Source of the DNA: Asparagopsis taxiformis | Lineage: Eukaryota; Rhodophyta; Florideophyceae; Bonnemaisoniales; Bonnemaisoniaceae | NCBI GenBank assembly: GCA_030407315.1 | Contig: JALQPE010000534.1 | Coordinates: forward strand, 1 to 64,000 | Direction: 5' to 3' | DNA: 64,000 nucleotides | Part shown: piece after piece, positions 32,310-44,825 of the stretch | Layout of the letters: each line of letters opens with the position of its first letter | How positions within the stretch are numbered: position 1 is the first letter of the stretch | Program-made: the position numbers and the translations under genes | The notes under the pieces: generated by a model | Seen by the model: the letters and a program-made list of their open reading frames with translations, nothing else | Told to the model about the DNA's origin: nothing | Databases searched by the model: none

Positions 32310-35300
32310 TCAGTCGCCGCACGGCGTGGGCGATGTGAGGCGAAGGAGGCCTATCTTGTTGATGAATTGTGCCGGTTTAAGGGCTTTCGTAAGCATGTCT
32401 GACGGGTTGGAGCTAGAGGGAATGTGGGTCGGAGCTATTAGTTTGTTGGTAAACTGCTCACGAAGCCAATGGTACTTGATGTCGATATGGCGGGACTTAG
32501 GTGTTGGAAAAGTAGCTTTCGTGGTGGTGATAGCTGCAGCGTTGTCTATGTAAATGGTGACCGGAGATATAGTGGGATGTACAGTTTCAGTGAGGAAGTT
32601 GGATATGGTGAGGGCTAGTTGGGAAGTATGGAAACTGGCGACGTACTCGGCATGGTGTGTGGAGGGGGCAACGTGGTCTTGTCGCTTAGATTGCCATGAA
32701 ATGTGAGAATTTTTGTAAAGGATTAGGGATCCAGTAGTGGATCGACGTGTTGTGGGACATGCAGCGTGGTCTTCATCTGAATAGGCTGTGAGTGGGGATG
32801 AGTATCCACGTTTGTATAGGATACAAGTGTGTCGCGTGCTTTTGAGGTATCGGAGAACTATTAGTGCGGCTTTCCAGTGGTGAGTAGTTGGTGAATTGGA
32901 GAAGCGCCCTAGGAAACCGACAATGAATGAAATGTCGGGGCGAGTACAGTCTGTGACATAGCGAAGGGAGCCAATGAGTGATTTGTAGTCAAATTTTGTT
33001 GTGTCGAGCGGGGAATCTGTGTTGTTTCCTGCCGATATGAGTTCAGAGGCAATGGGTGAGTTGAATGTTTTGGAGTCAGTGAGTCGAAAACGTTCAAGGA
33101 GGGAGCCAATGTATGCTGGTTGGGATATGAGTATGCCTTCTTTGGAGTGTGTCACTTTCCAACCAAGTATGTGTTCGACGGTGCCAAGGTCTTTAAGGGT
33201 GTATTTGTGTTGGATAGCGGATTTGACTTCCTGAACTAGTTGTTCGGAGTTGGTTACGACTAAGAAGTCGTCCACGGTGATCACTAGGAGTACAAATGAT
33301 TGGTCATCGGATGGATCACGGTGTATAAAAGAGCATGAGTCACTGGAGAGGCGGGTAAAGCAGATATTCTGTACGTGAGAGGCAAGGCCGTCGGCGAATA
33401 TTTTACAGGCCTGTTTGCTGCCATAAATGTTGCCTTTCAGTTTGGCAAAATGGTCAGGATACTTTTTGGAGCCGTCAAAACGGGAAGACTGTTGGAGATA
33501 GACTTCTATGTTGGGTGGCAGGCGTTCATGTAGAAAGGCAGACTCAAGGTCCCAATGGTATATCTTGTAGTCGTGTGTGGCAGCCAGAGACAGTGCAGTG
33601 GGGATAGAGTCACGGTTGGCAACGGGACTTGTGACATCTTTAGGGTCATAATGAGTGCCGGCAATTTGCTGGTCGCCGCGAATTGTGCAGCGTGCTTTTC
33701 GAAGGGTTGGACGACCATTACTGTCTTGTTTGACTTTGAGTATGGTTGTGACAGGAAGCAATTTGGTGTTTGGGGGTAGTTTCGATCTGGGGATGTATTC
33801 AAGTATGTCACGGCGCTCGAGGCTGTCTAGTTCATTGTTCCAGGCTAGTTCCCAAAGTGAAGAGTCCAGTGCGCTACGTGCTTGTTGGACTGTTTTGGGA
33901 AATGTGAAAGGTGGGTTCGAATCAATGGTGTTTGTGATTACATATGATGTGTTGACGGGGTCTGTCGCAGGGTTATAGATGGTGAAGTCTTTTGCTCGGC
34001 ATATACCGGTCTTGTTGGTGTGGGGATCAAAGAAGTGGTAATGAGTATAGCTTTATCGGCCGATGTAATGGACGAGTCGAGCTCTGGGATCAAGTTTCTT
34101 GTGTGGTGTTCTGTTGTGGACAAAACCTGGGATGCCGAAGGGAAGGAGCGTATCGATTTGTGGTGTGCAGTTGCGATATAGAGCAGAATGTAATTGGCCG
34201 GTGGCACTGTGTGGTGAATGGTTATGTGTGTCGGTCGCCGCATATATGGCATATTCCCAGAGTGAGAGGGGTAAGCGAGAGGTGAGAAGATTAGTTCGGG
34301 CAGTGTCGAGGAGCGAGCGATTGATGCGTTCCGCCAATGAATTTTCTTGTGGTGTATGTGGCACAGTAGGATGTGTATTAATGAGTTCAGCGTTGTAAAA
34401 CTGTAGCATATCGCGGCTGTAATATTCAACAGCGTTGTCGGAAGTTAAGTCTGTGATGCGGTGGGGACTATGGTGGTGTGTGTTTGTAATGTGGGATTTC
34501 AGGGCTGCAGCGGCAAGAGATTTGGTGGGTGCGCAATGGACGGTAAGGTACCGACTGCCTTCGTCCAAAAATGTGATGAAGAATCTGTTGTTTTGGAGTG
34601 AGGTGTTAGGAAGAGGACCGCATATATCTGTGTGGAGATGGCTGCCAATGGCGTCAGTGCGTGTGCGGCGGTGAAATGGTGCGGCAGAACGTTTGCCAAT
34701 TGCGCAGCCGGAGCAGGTAAATTTGGTTGGAGGGGGGCGTAGTAGGGTTTTTGGTAAATTGTCGACTAGGCGGTGTCTGGCCATGTAATGAAGCTTTTTG
34801 GGGTGCACATGATTCATTTTTAAATGCCATTCGTGATAATCACGGATGGTGGAAGGAAAGTCAATGTGCATTTTGTGTGGCCGGCGAGGGAACGATGGGG
34901 TTTTTGATGTTGTCGCCTTTTTGCGTTTGATGACTTCTATACGGTGAAGAGGTGCTGACCTTTTCTTTACGCGGTGTCGAGTAGATGCATTGCGGTTCTT
35001 TGAAGTTTTTGACGTGGTTTTCGTCATTGTTTTGGGTTTCTGGGGAAATACACGCGCAATGAGGGAGTGTGAATTGGTAGGAATTTGTGGGGAGGGAGTG
35101 ACCAATTTATATAATTGGTTAGTAGACTTGGGGATGGTGACGAGAATCTCGTCGTCCGCGGGGGGTTCAGATTTTCGTTTTATGTAGGCCTGATCTTCCT
35201 GGAATAGGACGTCATGTGACTTGGTTATTTCACTGACGGAGAGTAAGTTGGAACGTATAGCAGGAGAGACTACGGCCGTATGTGGTGGAAGTGTGAGAGA

Positions 35301-35597
35301 GTCGGAGATCGGAATGGAGAGTTCGTCGCGGTGGGTAATTGGTAAGGAGGAACCGTCGGCGATGTGGGTGATTGAGTTGTTGGGAGTCATTCCTGGTGGA
35401 GGAAGAGCAAGATGGGAGGGGTTAGCTCCGGAATCCAGATAGTAGTATGTCTCTTGAGGATAACTTACGGATTCGAGATCGTCCGAATGGTTGAACAGGG
35501 GATTGACATTGGAAGTGATGTCTTCATCCTCTGTAAGGGATATTTTAGCATGTGCAGGGGTCTGAGAGCGTGTGTTGTTGGAAGGCTTGTGGCGCAT
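32310..35597 (-). pseudogene. C1 pol (PR-IN-RT-RNaseH) with one in-frame TAA
   Basis: One frame throughout. The protease has YLDSGA. GAG-pre-integrase has an H..H..C..C finger ending FTCSGCAIGK. The integrase core has D (HTDICGP), D (TSDNAVEY) and E (LAERIN). Reverse transcriptase has WDLESAFLH and the active-site TVDDFLVV. RNase H has YSDEDHA, HAEY and IDNAAA. The TAA at 34053-34055 falls in the linker between integrase and RT, just before a conserved HFFDP segment, and reading resumes in the same frame. The rest looks intact, so the stop is probably a single mutation. Confidence 0.88.
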
Positions 35598-36482
35598 GTA
35601 GAATTGTCATAGACGAGAGTGGCAGTATTGTGCGTGGGCGTACCATGTACAGTGCACCATTGTCCTTTGTAAGCTTGTGGGGAAGGGAAATAGTTTTTGG
35701 CGTTGAATCGAGAGGCACGATGATGGAATTTGGCTTTTTGTTGGCGCCTGTTAAAGCGTGGGAATGATGTTGATGGATTGGGGACAGGAGTGCTGAGTCT
35801 GCTAGCTTGGGAAAGATCGTCACATTTAATCACCATGCTTATGACGCGATCCATGGAGAGTGTGTTTTGTGGGTTCAGAGAATTATGGGTGTGGATGGTC
35901 TGAAGGAAAGCTGTCCAGTCCGGGTGCTGTTCTAAGCCCTCTAGTATAAATTGCAGGGTGGTATGTTCGGATTCGATCTGAGGGTAGTTTGCATGCAGCA
36001 TGAGTGTGCGGGTCGCTTTATGTTTAGCGATGTATTCGAAAACCGTCATACTGGTGGTCCATGTGATAGATTGTGCTTTCCTGCGGAGATTATCTGGTGT
36101 ATGTTCGGGATTTGGTGCATTTATACGGGTGTGGAGCTTGTGATAGAGGATGTGTAGTGGTCCAGTGAGCTCGGTGTCCGTGAAAGAGTTGAGTATGTCG
36201 GGAGATAGCGTAGTGACGACGAGAAGTTGTACCTGGTTGTGTTTGGCCTTGGTGTGTTGCGAGGTCTTCTGGGGATAGTTCATCCGGGATAGGAATGGTG
36301 AGATAGCCATGAACGTCTTGAGCGCGAGCAAAATGCTCTACGCTGATACGCCAAGGTATAAAGTTGTCATGTGTGAGTAAGGGGATTTCAAGTTGGTGCT
36401 GCACGGCTGGGGCGGGATTCATTGGAAATGTAAGATGATGGGAGAATGTGTGTTCTGAAGTGTCGGTGGGAGGATACGTCAC
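35465..36482 (-). pseudogene. C1 gag, frameshifted
   Basis: The N-terminus begins at 36482 and reads to about residue 85. The remainder continues in the next frame (from about 36230), giving Copia-type gag and a zinc-knuckle-like segment WCTVHGTPTHN near the end. A second shift near 35600 leads to the pol frame; this one may be a gag-pol shift. The first is most simply a single-nucleotide indel. Confidence 0.7.
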
Positions 36483-36615
36483 CGATCTGAGGTGTGTTGG
36501 CGGGAGGATGCGTCGCCGGATCTAGGGTGTGTAGGCGGGAGAATGCGTCGCCGTTTGTTAGGAACCGAAATGGGTAAACGGAGAGGGGGGGAGGGTGATT
36601 GGAGAGGAAAATCGT

Positions 36616-36636
36616 TAAGCGTCTGGGCTCATAACC
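36616..36636 (-). promoter_or_regulatory. C1 primer-binding site (half initiator tRNA-Met)
   Basis: The plus strand next to the 5' LTR reads CTGGGCTCATAACC, preceded by AAGCGT. This matches the anticodon stem-loop 5' half of eukaryotic initiator tRNA-Met, cut just after the CAU anticodon. Drosophila copia and yeast Ty5 use this internal priming mode. Confidence 0.8.
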
Positions 36637-36738
36637 TGTTAAGATGATCGTGTGATGATCTGTTTATTGTCTCATGACGGTCGGCGGTTGAGGTTTAAAT
36701 CTGATTCACTAGCTGTAAATACTGTAAGTTATTCGTCA
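36637..36738 (-). repeat. 5' LTR of C1
   Basis: 102 bp, nearly identical to 32164-32265, and followed by TSD GATGA. Confidence 0.9.
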
Positions 36739-36982
36739 GATGATTCAGTTGTATCACATTGCGTGATCGTGATTTGCGCAATATGGCAATTCTTTGATTG
36801 TTTTTTGTTAATGTTTTGTTGTCTATCATATTGAGTGATTGTGGCCGGTGTGGCCGGTGCGATATGAAATCACTATTGACTTGTTTACAGATGTTTTACA
36901 CGTGGTGTTTACAGTAGCTCTGCTCTTGTGCTATTGCCACAGAGATGTTACCCTCTCAGCCGTAGCTGAAAAATGATTTGTA

Positions 36983-39044
36983 TTGCAGAATTCTTCAGGG
37001 AACCCACACCATGGCAATACTGAATTGCATAAGAGTAAGAAACTGTTAGCGTTACTGTTTAATAAAGACATCGAAGTGAGAACTACTTTTGATCAAGTTT
37101 CTCGGAAAGACAACGAACGCCTACCACTTTCTGTTGTTATGGGCCCAGATACTGGGAAATCAGCGCTTCCTTCGCATCCGCGTTTCACATGGGATATGCG
37201 AAATGTATCATGGACCGACGGCAAAGGGAACTAAGAGGACTATGCCTCCTCTGTAAAGTTATGGAGCTCATTCCATGACATGGTACCAGATACAAATACA
37301 AACAAGATACCAGCTGAACTAAAAGGGCTCATGCTACAGAGCCAATTGTTTGGACGTGCAAAGGAGTTATGCAAGGCAATCCCGGACAATGTTGTACAGT
37401 CACCTGATGGTGCAACTGCTATTGGGCAGAAAGTTTTCAAGAGTGATCCACTTGCTGTAGTAAGTGAAGTATTTCAAGACTTCATTGCACTACTGAATAC
37501 TAAACGTGGAGAAAGTGAGTCGTTCATGAATTCTGAGTCACGTTTTGAAGCACAAGTTGCAAAATTTAATGCACACTCCAAAGATATTGAGCTACACTCT
37601 TCATTGACTGCATTCATGCTGCTAAATAATGCTGACGTTGACAGTGGTCAACTAATTTATGTACTTGCAGCATCATCTCTGCGTGATACAAAATTTGATG
37701 CAAATGTGACAACATCAACGTTTCTCAAAGCTGTGTCTTACAGCTCAATATCATCTGTTTTGAGGTAATGAGACAGACCAAAGACCTCTGAAAATGTCTC
37801 ACTATCTACCATACCACTACAGGCCAACAGTGCGATACGTATGCAACGTGGCCAACAAAGAAAACTGTCCCCACAGGAACTAGCTGACTTGAAGTCGCGA
37901 AGCACTGGCAGAAAATGCCACCAAGTTGGACATTGGGCTGTTGACCACAATCGAGATGGATCTCTAGAACAAGGAGTAATTTCCATAGCTCCGAATGATA
38001 CTACGAAAAGTTGTGCTTCAAAGACATTACATAAGAAAAAGTCTCTCACATTTAACATGGTGCAGATACAAGGAGGTAATTTAAATGTAACCATGTCAAC
38101 ATGGCCACTGCTTGATGATGGTGCGCCCTACAGTGTAATTGGAATTGATGAGTTCAAACTGCTACAGCCTCTACTCCTCCCAACATGGAATGGTTCTTTT
38201 GATCCTTTGCCTGACTCTATTGCAGACCGCCCATTCTGGCAATATGGTACTGGAGAGCATTCCAGTGATAGTAGGCCCATAATTGGATCGATCATCTTAC
38301 AGACACAATCAGATAATGGCCATATCGTATAGATACGCCACCTCATCATTCAAGGATCATCACAATGGATTGTTGGACGCAATGTAACTCGGCATTGCGA
38401 CATCATACATATTGCAAAAAACATGTTGCAGCTTCCAAAAGATATGACAGGGAACAGTCATGGCACAATTGAACTTCTGGATATTGATATGCACAGTTAC
38501 ATACCCTACAAGGCGTTTCTCTAATTTTAAGATGACCTCACTGTTCCACAAGCATCACAAATGTTTTGTGCAACAACAACGATACACAATGGGGACACTA
38601 ACCGCCCTTGGAATAATCTAAGGAAAATTGTTGACAAAGTGCATCTACATGTTTGCGGTCACTCTACATACTCTGATAATAAGATAATTTTACAACGCAA
38701 TGGTCTTTGGAGTGATGAAGTGCAGAAATACTTGTCAAGAGTTCTGGAAACATGCACTAGTTGCTCTGCAACCTCAGAGCCGAAGAAAATGAGGAAAGTT
38801 TCGCTGAGTGCGATGAGCCACCAATTCAACGATGTAATATGTATTGACCACTTCCATTAGGCGACATGCGGGTTTCTCACATTATGGACTCAGCTACGAG
38901 ATACTCCATTGGAGCTGTTGTTCCAGACACTTCTATGAAACATGCTATAGCAACACTGGATGCACAATGGATATCAACATTCTGGATACCGTGTGCAATT
39001 GTTTATGATCCAGCATTTGACACTGCTGAATTCCGTGAATTTTT
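36983..39044 (+). pseudogene. Decayed Copia-like element D (gag, PR, IN)
   Basis: Reading frame 2 is kept from 36983 to about 38860. It is broken by stops at 37232, 37766 (TAA TGA), 38330, 38522 and 38528, and a frame change near 38862. Gag is followed by a zinc-knuckle remnant (CHQVGHWAVDH), a protease-like LLDDGAPYSVIG with its WIVGRNVT partner strand, an integrase HHCC finger (H..H....CTSC, about 38640-38770) and the start of the integrase core (IDHFH, YDPAFD). It ends abruptly at 39044 where GC-rich DNA begins. Confidence 0.7.
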
Positions 39045-39566
39045 GTGGCCGGGTAGCACGGCATAGCGCGTAACGTCGGCGAAGCGCGTCCACTGAAAGC
39101 GTCGCGGATAGAACTGACGACGACTTAATTCCGCCCACGTCAGCATCGAGCGCGGCATGAATCGTAATGCAACCGGGTCGTCGTAACGCGCGCGCGGAGT
39201 CTTGTCGGGAGCGTCTTGCGCGGCAGACGGAAGTGAAACGGACGCAGGCGCGGGAACCGAACGGAGAGGTACACCGCTCTCAGAACGCGCGGCAGACGTA
39301 GAAGTTGGAGTCGCGGTGGCATCCACAGTAGCGATGGCGTCAGGAGACGTGCCGAAGCCGCCTTCGCCACGACCGTTCGCAGGCAAGGGTACGGTTGAAG
39401 AAGATGCATGAGCCATGGACATGTAGTAGGGACTCTCCGGGCTTGAGAGAGAAGGAAACGAGATGCGCGCGACGCGAGGAGACGCGTTAGTCGGCGTCAC
39501 AGATTCGTCGCGAGGAGCAACGCCAGCGCGAAGCCAACTAGGCAGAGCGTTATTGTCCTGCGACAT
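39045..39566 (-). CDS. Truncated gag-like ORF on the minus strand
   Basis: An open frame of Ser/Pro/Ala-rich, low-complexity sequence, followed by a folded-looking segment rich in Arg/Trp/Phe (MLTWAELSRRQFYPRRF). It runs into the edge of the cluster, so the C-terminus is missing. The codon bias resembles the neighbouring Gypsy gag. The gag assignment is by context only. Confidence 0.35.
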
Positions 39567-39777
39567 CCTATAACGAGAGAGCGGGTGTCGTTAGCGAAGC
39601 GAACGCACGCGGGAATGGAAGAGGAGAATCGACGAGAGAAGAAGGTTGGAAGGGAAGAACAGAAGAGAGTAGGAAGCAGAAGAAGAATGGAGAGGAGTAG
39701 GAAGGACAAAGAGATGAAGATGCACACGGAAAGATAACGCGCGAGGACGCGCTGTGGAGTTAGTCGGGGGGGGGGAG

Positions 39778-40586
39778 TGTGGTGCAATTTAAGTTGGTCG
39801 ATGGAATCGATGCGAGCTCGCGCGTTTACGTAAGTCCGCAAGCATCCGTTTGAGTTAGTTAGTAAGCGAGTGCACGCGTAGTGTCTTGATTACGTGCCAC
39901 GGAGCGTCGATGCGAGCGCGTGCGCGCGAACGTTGCCACGAAACCGCGAGCTGCGCAACGTGTAGCGATTTCCGCGAATTTCCCTTTATTTCCCCTTTTT
40001 GGGTTTTTTATGACGAAAGTCTTTTTCCCAAATAGTTCCCTTTTTGCGTGCGAGCGTGCGGCCGCCGCCGGCCGGCCACACAAGGACAGTCTGTCCCAAG
40101 TAAGTTAGCTATTAGTGGTCGCATTGCTTCGCACTCTACCAATAAACGGTCAGCACCTTCGCAGCTACGAGTTAAGCGTTGAGAGCGTCGCGAGGACCGA
40201 TTGCGTTACGACGTTGCGTGGGGGGTTGCTTACGATCGCCGACGTTCGCGTGCGCGCTGCGCATAAACCGATCGTCGAACTGCGTCGCACCGCGATAGCG
40301 CGCGTTGCATCGCACGCCACTAGGCCAGGGACTTACGACCCCTGTGTGAATGGCGTTGTGCTCGAGTTTACTCGGTGATCTCACCCTGAGATCACGGCTT
40401 GCGCCGGCCCGCGAATCCCGTGTTGCGATCGACCCCTGCGCGTTCCGCCGTCGTACCATCCGATCGCCACCGCGACCGAGCGACGTGCGAACCGCAAGTT
40501 CAACCAGAGCGATCCGGTTCACCTCGCCCTGACACGGTTGCAATTCTAGAATTCCCTTAGCGATCACCATCCCGGCTGGTCCTACA
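39778..40586 (+). repeat. LTR-like segment A
   Basis: It begins TGTGGTGC after a G10 run (39766-39775, polypurine-like) and ends CCTACA before ACTGGTATCTCGACC. It has an AATAAA near 40140. No second copy was found in the window, so the boundaries are inferred. Confidence 0.35.
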
Positions 40587-41163
40587 ACTGGTATCTCGAC
40601 CTAGAATTGCGCGAACCGACATGCGAACTCAGCGAAGAACAGAAACTCCGCTTGGGGAAACACAGAACGCCAAACTTATCGCTTACTCTAATTTTACCTT
40701 TCTCCGTTCGTCGTGCGCGACAGCGAGGGCGATTGACGCGTGCGCGCGTATCGCTATCCCGGAAGCAGTGTTATAGCCTCGCTGGTTTTGTATAACTACC
40801 CTATCTCTACTACGACAGTTCGCCGCGCGGAACGACGCGATCGACGACGCAGCGCGTGCGCGCGCTAGTTCGCAACCCTAACGCGGGTTCGGCGGTGCCG
40901 AAAATATTGGGTTCGCGGACGATCGAGACCAGTCTTCGCGCGTTCCGAGCGAGGAAGAAGCCCTCCTGCGAGCGAACTCGTCCCTCTCACCCTTACTACG
41001 GGCGCCCGATACGCAGACAATTTTCGGGAAGCTCTTCCCTTTTTACTTGCCAATTTTTCGACGCGCCGACGCTCGATTTTGACGCGCGCCGAATTCCCCT
41101 TTCTCCTTTCCCATCATCCCTTTTTCCCTTTTCCCTAGGCGACGATCGAACGCAACCGCGCCG

Positions 41164-41661
41164 ATGGACCCATCCGCGCCCGGACGATCGAACGCGCCAA
41201 CCGAACCGCCGCCAGTCGCGTCGCAAACGCACGCAGTCGACGCACTGGTCGCTTCACATATCCCTGACCCTACCGCTTCCCCGTGGCCGCCGTTACCGAC
41301 GCAAGCGCTCGCGAGCATCGACGACGACGCGCAAACCTCAGACAACAGCGCCGCAATGAAGCGCGAGGCCGAGTTCCGCGTTTCTGACGCGCACGCTACG
41401 CCGTCCGCAACGCTTCCGAGCTTAGTTCGACAAGTACTGGACGGCCCGACGTTCCAATGCATACTCCAGGCAGAATTACGAGCTGCGGTGGACCGCGCCA
41501 TCAAGGGCCAATCACGTGGACTAACGGCTCAGATGAGGGCGCAGGTCCACAACCTAATCGTCACTACGATGGACTCCCGCGAGGAGCAAAATACCGACCG
41601 CGCGAACGTCGTTACGCGCGAAAACCGAACGCGAACCGCAGCGCGCGCGACTCCGATGTAG
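41164..41661 (+). CDS. Gag-like N-terminal ORF, 165 aa
   Basis: Pro/Ala-rich N-terminus, then a helical segment (LVRQVLDGPTFQCILQAEL, followed by AAVDRAIKG). The codon usage matches the Gypsy pol downstream. It probably belongs to the element that owns LTR-like A and is cut off near 41656, where another LTR-like segment starts. No zinc knuckle is present. Function is inferred from position. Confidence 0.35.
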   Translation: MDPSAPGRSNAPTEPPPVASQTHAVDALVASHIPDPTASPWPPLPTQALASIDDDAQTSDNSAAMKREAEFRVSDAHATPSATLPSLVRQVLDGPTFQCILQAELRAAVDRAIKGQSRGLTAQMRAQVHNLIVTTMDSREEQNTDRANVVTRENRTRTAARATPM

Positions 41662-42321
41662 TATACGTGGCAATTCCGAAATTGCAAATATTTACGTTTT
41701 CCGCGGAATTCGAATTTCGGCGGACACGACCGGCGACAGCAATGCACGGACATTGCTGGCGCATGCGCGCGCGCAACCGGCACACGTGTGCAACGAACGT
41801 ACTGGCAACGGACAACGGACCAACGGGTCCCTACGTGTGACCCACAAGGTCCTTTCCCATTCGGGGACGTTACGAGCAGTGTTTACACTGTAAAGCGATG
41901 CCATCGTGGCTATATAGGTATTGGCATCGTGCCGGGAGGGAAAGGGGACAATTCATCGAACGAGCAACGGCTCTAGTCTACGACTGACTTCTACGTTTTA
42001 CGTTTACGTTTTGCCTAGCGAGGCTTCGTCTCCGTCGAGCTGCGTACTCCCTACCCATCGCCGCACGTAAGGCTGATTGCGTGTAGTGCCTACGGGCTTG
42101 GTTGAGAGCGCCTCCGGTGACGTGCCACCTCGTTTACCGAACGTAATCCTCGCGTGGATTGTTGCGTCGTCACGCTCGTGTCTACTCGCTAACCACTCTA
42201 CCTTCTACCGTTCTAACAATACAGTCAAACACCAGCGGGTGGACTGCTCGTTTCGTTTCGTAAGGACAGGGTGTCCACTAGCTCGTACCAGCTACTTCGT
42301 CTAACGAACTATCGTTCCACA
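41656..42321 (+). repeat. LTR-like segment B (putative 5' LTR of the Gypsy gag-pol)
   Basis: It starts TGTAGTATACG, contains TATATAGG at 41911-41918, and ends CCACA directly before CTGGTCTCTCGACCTAGAAG. That motif is shared, with one change, after LTR-like A (40588-40611). No matching 3' LTR was found after the pol end. Confidence 0.4.
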
Positions 42322-42345
42322 CTGGTCTCTCGACCTAGAAGTTGC
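42322..42345 (+). promoter_or_regulatory. Putative primer-binding site
   Basis: CTGGTCTCTCGACCTAGAAG abuts an LTR-like end. The same motif with A for C occurs at 40588-40611 after a different LTR-like end. The complement would be the 3' end of a tRNA (ending in CCA), but I cannot name the tRNA. Confidence 0.45.
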
Positions 42346-42420
42346 TACGAGCATAACGACAACCAACGAGGTTGAGCTCTTTTACGTTAACGAAAAGCTA
42401 CGTGCTACAGACGACGGTCT

Positions 42421-44825
42421 ATGAATTACGCTGTGTCGAATTCCAGCGCGTCGCCCAGGCAACCGTTGCCAACGTCAGCGGACGCCGAAGCCGACGTGGC
42501 CTTGTCAGCAGAAGCGGTCTTCGCGACTGATCGATCTATCCCGCCGGATATCGAGGCGATCGGCCAGCTACCACGTACGGTAAGCCCGTTTGAGTCCGTG
42601 AGTATGGACCCCGCAACGCGCGGTCAGCTCAACGAAGGGAACGTGACTCCCACGGCACTACGCGTAGTGTACGAAGACCTTCGAGGTCACATCGAAAGGG
42701 CGAGCGACGCGGCCGTCGACGAAGCCGTAAGGCAGAGACTCGGAGTCTCGGAGCGCGAAGCTCTTGTGTTACGTGAACGCTCAGCGACCCTCGAACGGGA
42801 AAACGAAGATTTACGAAACCGCCTCTCCGCCGTGGAGGGAAGACTCGACTCGTTTGTCGTAGTATTCAACGAAATCGTCGCCGGACGTTCCGCTCCGCCG
42901 AGCGGAAGCGATCCGAATTACGAAGAAGGCTCGCGCGCCTATAACTCGCAATCCTCCCCGGCCGTTCCGGGAGGATACCCACCAACACCCGGTCCGACGA
43001 CCCCGACAACGTACGGAAGGGGGCGACAGTGCAACGAGCCATCGCCAGCCCCAACGAGACGCCACGAAGGCAATTACGTTTTAACGACACGCCAGACCAC
43101 GCGCGGTCGGCGGACGCAGCACGAGCTGCACAATTCGATACGAGAGCTCCCTCGCCACGTGAGACGTACATTCCGTGGCTGGGTACGTTCGGCACGACGG
43201 ACACGCGAGTTCACGAAAACGAACGTGCCGACGCGGTACGCTTACCAGGGAACGCCCTCGGACCCGTTTGCCACGCGTTGGCAGAGCACACGACAATGCT
43301 CGACGCATTTGCGAACGTGGTGTCGTACCGCATGTACCGACTTAACGATGTACGTGAACATCTCTACGTGAACGAGAGTCAAAGCGTACATAAGCTCAAA
43401 CGTGAGCTGGAGGGACTTTTCCCTACGTTAAAGCCGTTCTCCGGCCGGAATCCGATTACGTTGCTCGGATTCCTCGCCCAAATACGTGACGGGTTCAGCA
43501 CACTCGGAGTGTGCGAGGGAGTGGAAGTACGTGCGCTGCACTTCTTCCTCGAAGGGGACGCCCGACGGTTCTACGATTCCCAGTGTACGACTGGCGTGAT
43601 CACGACTGATCCGACGAAGAGGTTCTCGTGGCCTCACGTGATCAACGCGTTGATCAAACGATACCTGCAAGACGACGTGCTGCAGGAGGCCTACGAAAAG
43701 GTCACGATGATCACGCAGAGTCCTAACGAGGACGAGAATCAGTACGCTGATAGACTCGACACTGCCACGCGGGCGTGCAACTACGTGTTTACGGATCGAC
43801 TCCTCGTTCACCACTACGTACGTGGTTTGCTGCCCTCGACGCGGGCAGCCGTGACGGAACGACTCCGGTCACTCCCCGAACGAGAGAGGAACGACCTCAC
43901 CGTTGTGAGACGATTGGCGACGGCGGAAGGAACGACCTTCCGTGCACGTACGGCAGCTGTCGCGTCAGCCGCGAAACCGAAAGTGCGGTTTCCGGTGAAG
44001 CCTACGTTGGCTATTTCCGACCACGAGTCGAGGAAGTTCGCGGACTACGATGATTCCGCGTACTTACGTAATGAACGGGCTAGCGAGCCCAGTTACCACG
44101 ATGGTAACCCGAACATCCCCGCGAGGGACGATGACGACGTATCGCTCGCTGCGGCTCACGTTGCCGAGAATTTGGAGGCGATCCTCTTCACGAACGGGCC
44201 GCCGCCCAACGATACGAAAAAGGCGAACGAAAAGCCGGACGAGCTCGAAGCTCGATTGAACCGTCCATGCGAGGACGTGCCGAAGCTCACGAGCGAGCAG
44301 ACGCAATTGGCGCACTCCGTAATCCCGAATGATTACTGGACGCTGTCGTGTTGGTCATGCCGCGAAGATGGCCACTCGACGTTTACGTGTCCGCGTCTGA
44401 CGCCAGATCAACGGATCTTTTTCGCGTACAAGTACTACCTCTTCCACTTGAAGAGCAACCCACGTCAGGCTGAGTACTTCCGCCAACGAATGGCCAAACG
44501 GAACCAGGAACGACCTGGTGAGCGAGGGAACGTGAACCCGCGGAGGTATGGCACGCCGCCTACGATACTCCGAAACCCCAATCGTGACGGGGGAAGGCCA
44601 TTCGACAGGCGCCGCGGCGACTTTCGTAATGACCGACGTGACCCCCGCCCGTGGGCGAACGAACGAAATGGCCAGCGTAATGGCCGCAGCGGAGTCTACG
44701 TGACGACCTCCGCTGACGAAACACCCCTCGAGGTGGAAACGAGCCACGATGACGAACGAGCTTCGTGGGCTCACGACGACGACATGTCGAACGGCCTCGC
44801 GCCGGAAAACGACCAGGCGATGTAG
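42421..44825 (+). pseudogene. Gypsy gag, probably one frameshift
   Basis: The N-terminal part (42421 to about 43020) has a long coiled coil (heptads around residues 90-160: RERSATLERENEDLRNRL). The main part continues in the -1 frame from about 43020 to 44825 with a capsid-like helical region, then a CX2CX4HX4C zinc knuckle (CWSCREDGHSTFTC, about 44348-44390) and an Arg/Asn-rich nucleic-acid-binding tail. The switch lies near a G5 run (43019-43023). It may be an indel or a real shift. Confidence 0.75.

Larger units (their letters stand above)
32164..36738 (-). mobile_element. Ty1/Copia retrotransposon C1
   Basis: The element is 4575 bp, with short 102-bp LTRs (32164-32265 and 36637-36738, one G/T difference noticed) beginning TG and ending CA. 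The 5-bp TSD is GATGA (32159-32163, 36739-36743). Gene order GAG-PR-IN-RT-RNaseH identifies Copia. The primer site matches an internal half of initiator tRNA-Met. Pol is open except for one stop; gag has a frameshift, so this copy is defective but recent. Confidence 0.93.

Noticed and set aside
32299..32313. Extra LTR-end-like sequence inside C1 as an alternative LTR border
   Set aside because: The TSD GATGA fits only the outer 102-bp LTRs; the inner copy is a 15-nt partial duplication.
44765..44825. Canonical -1 slippery heptamer in the Gypsy gag-pol overlap
   Set aside because: The overlap and phase fit a -1 shift, but no X XXY YYZ heptamer is present; GGAAAAC does not meet the rule in the gag frame.
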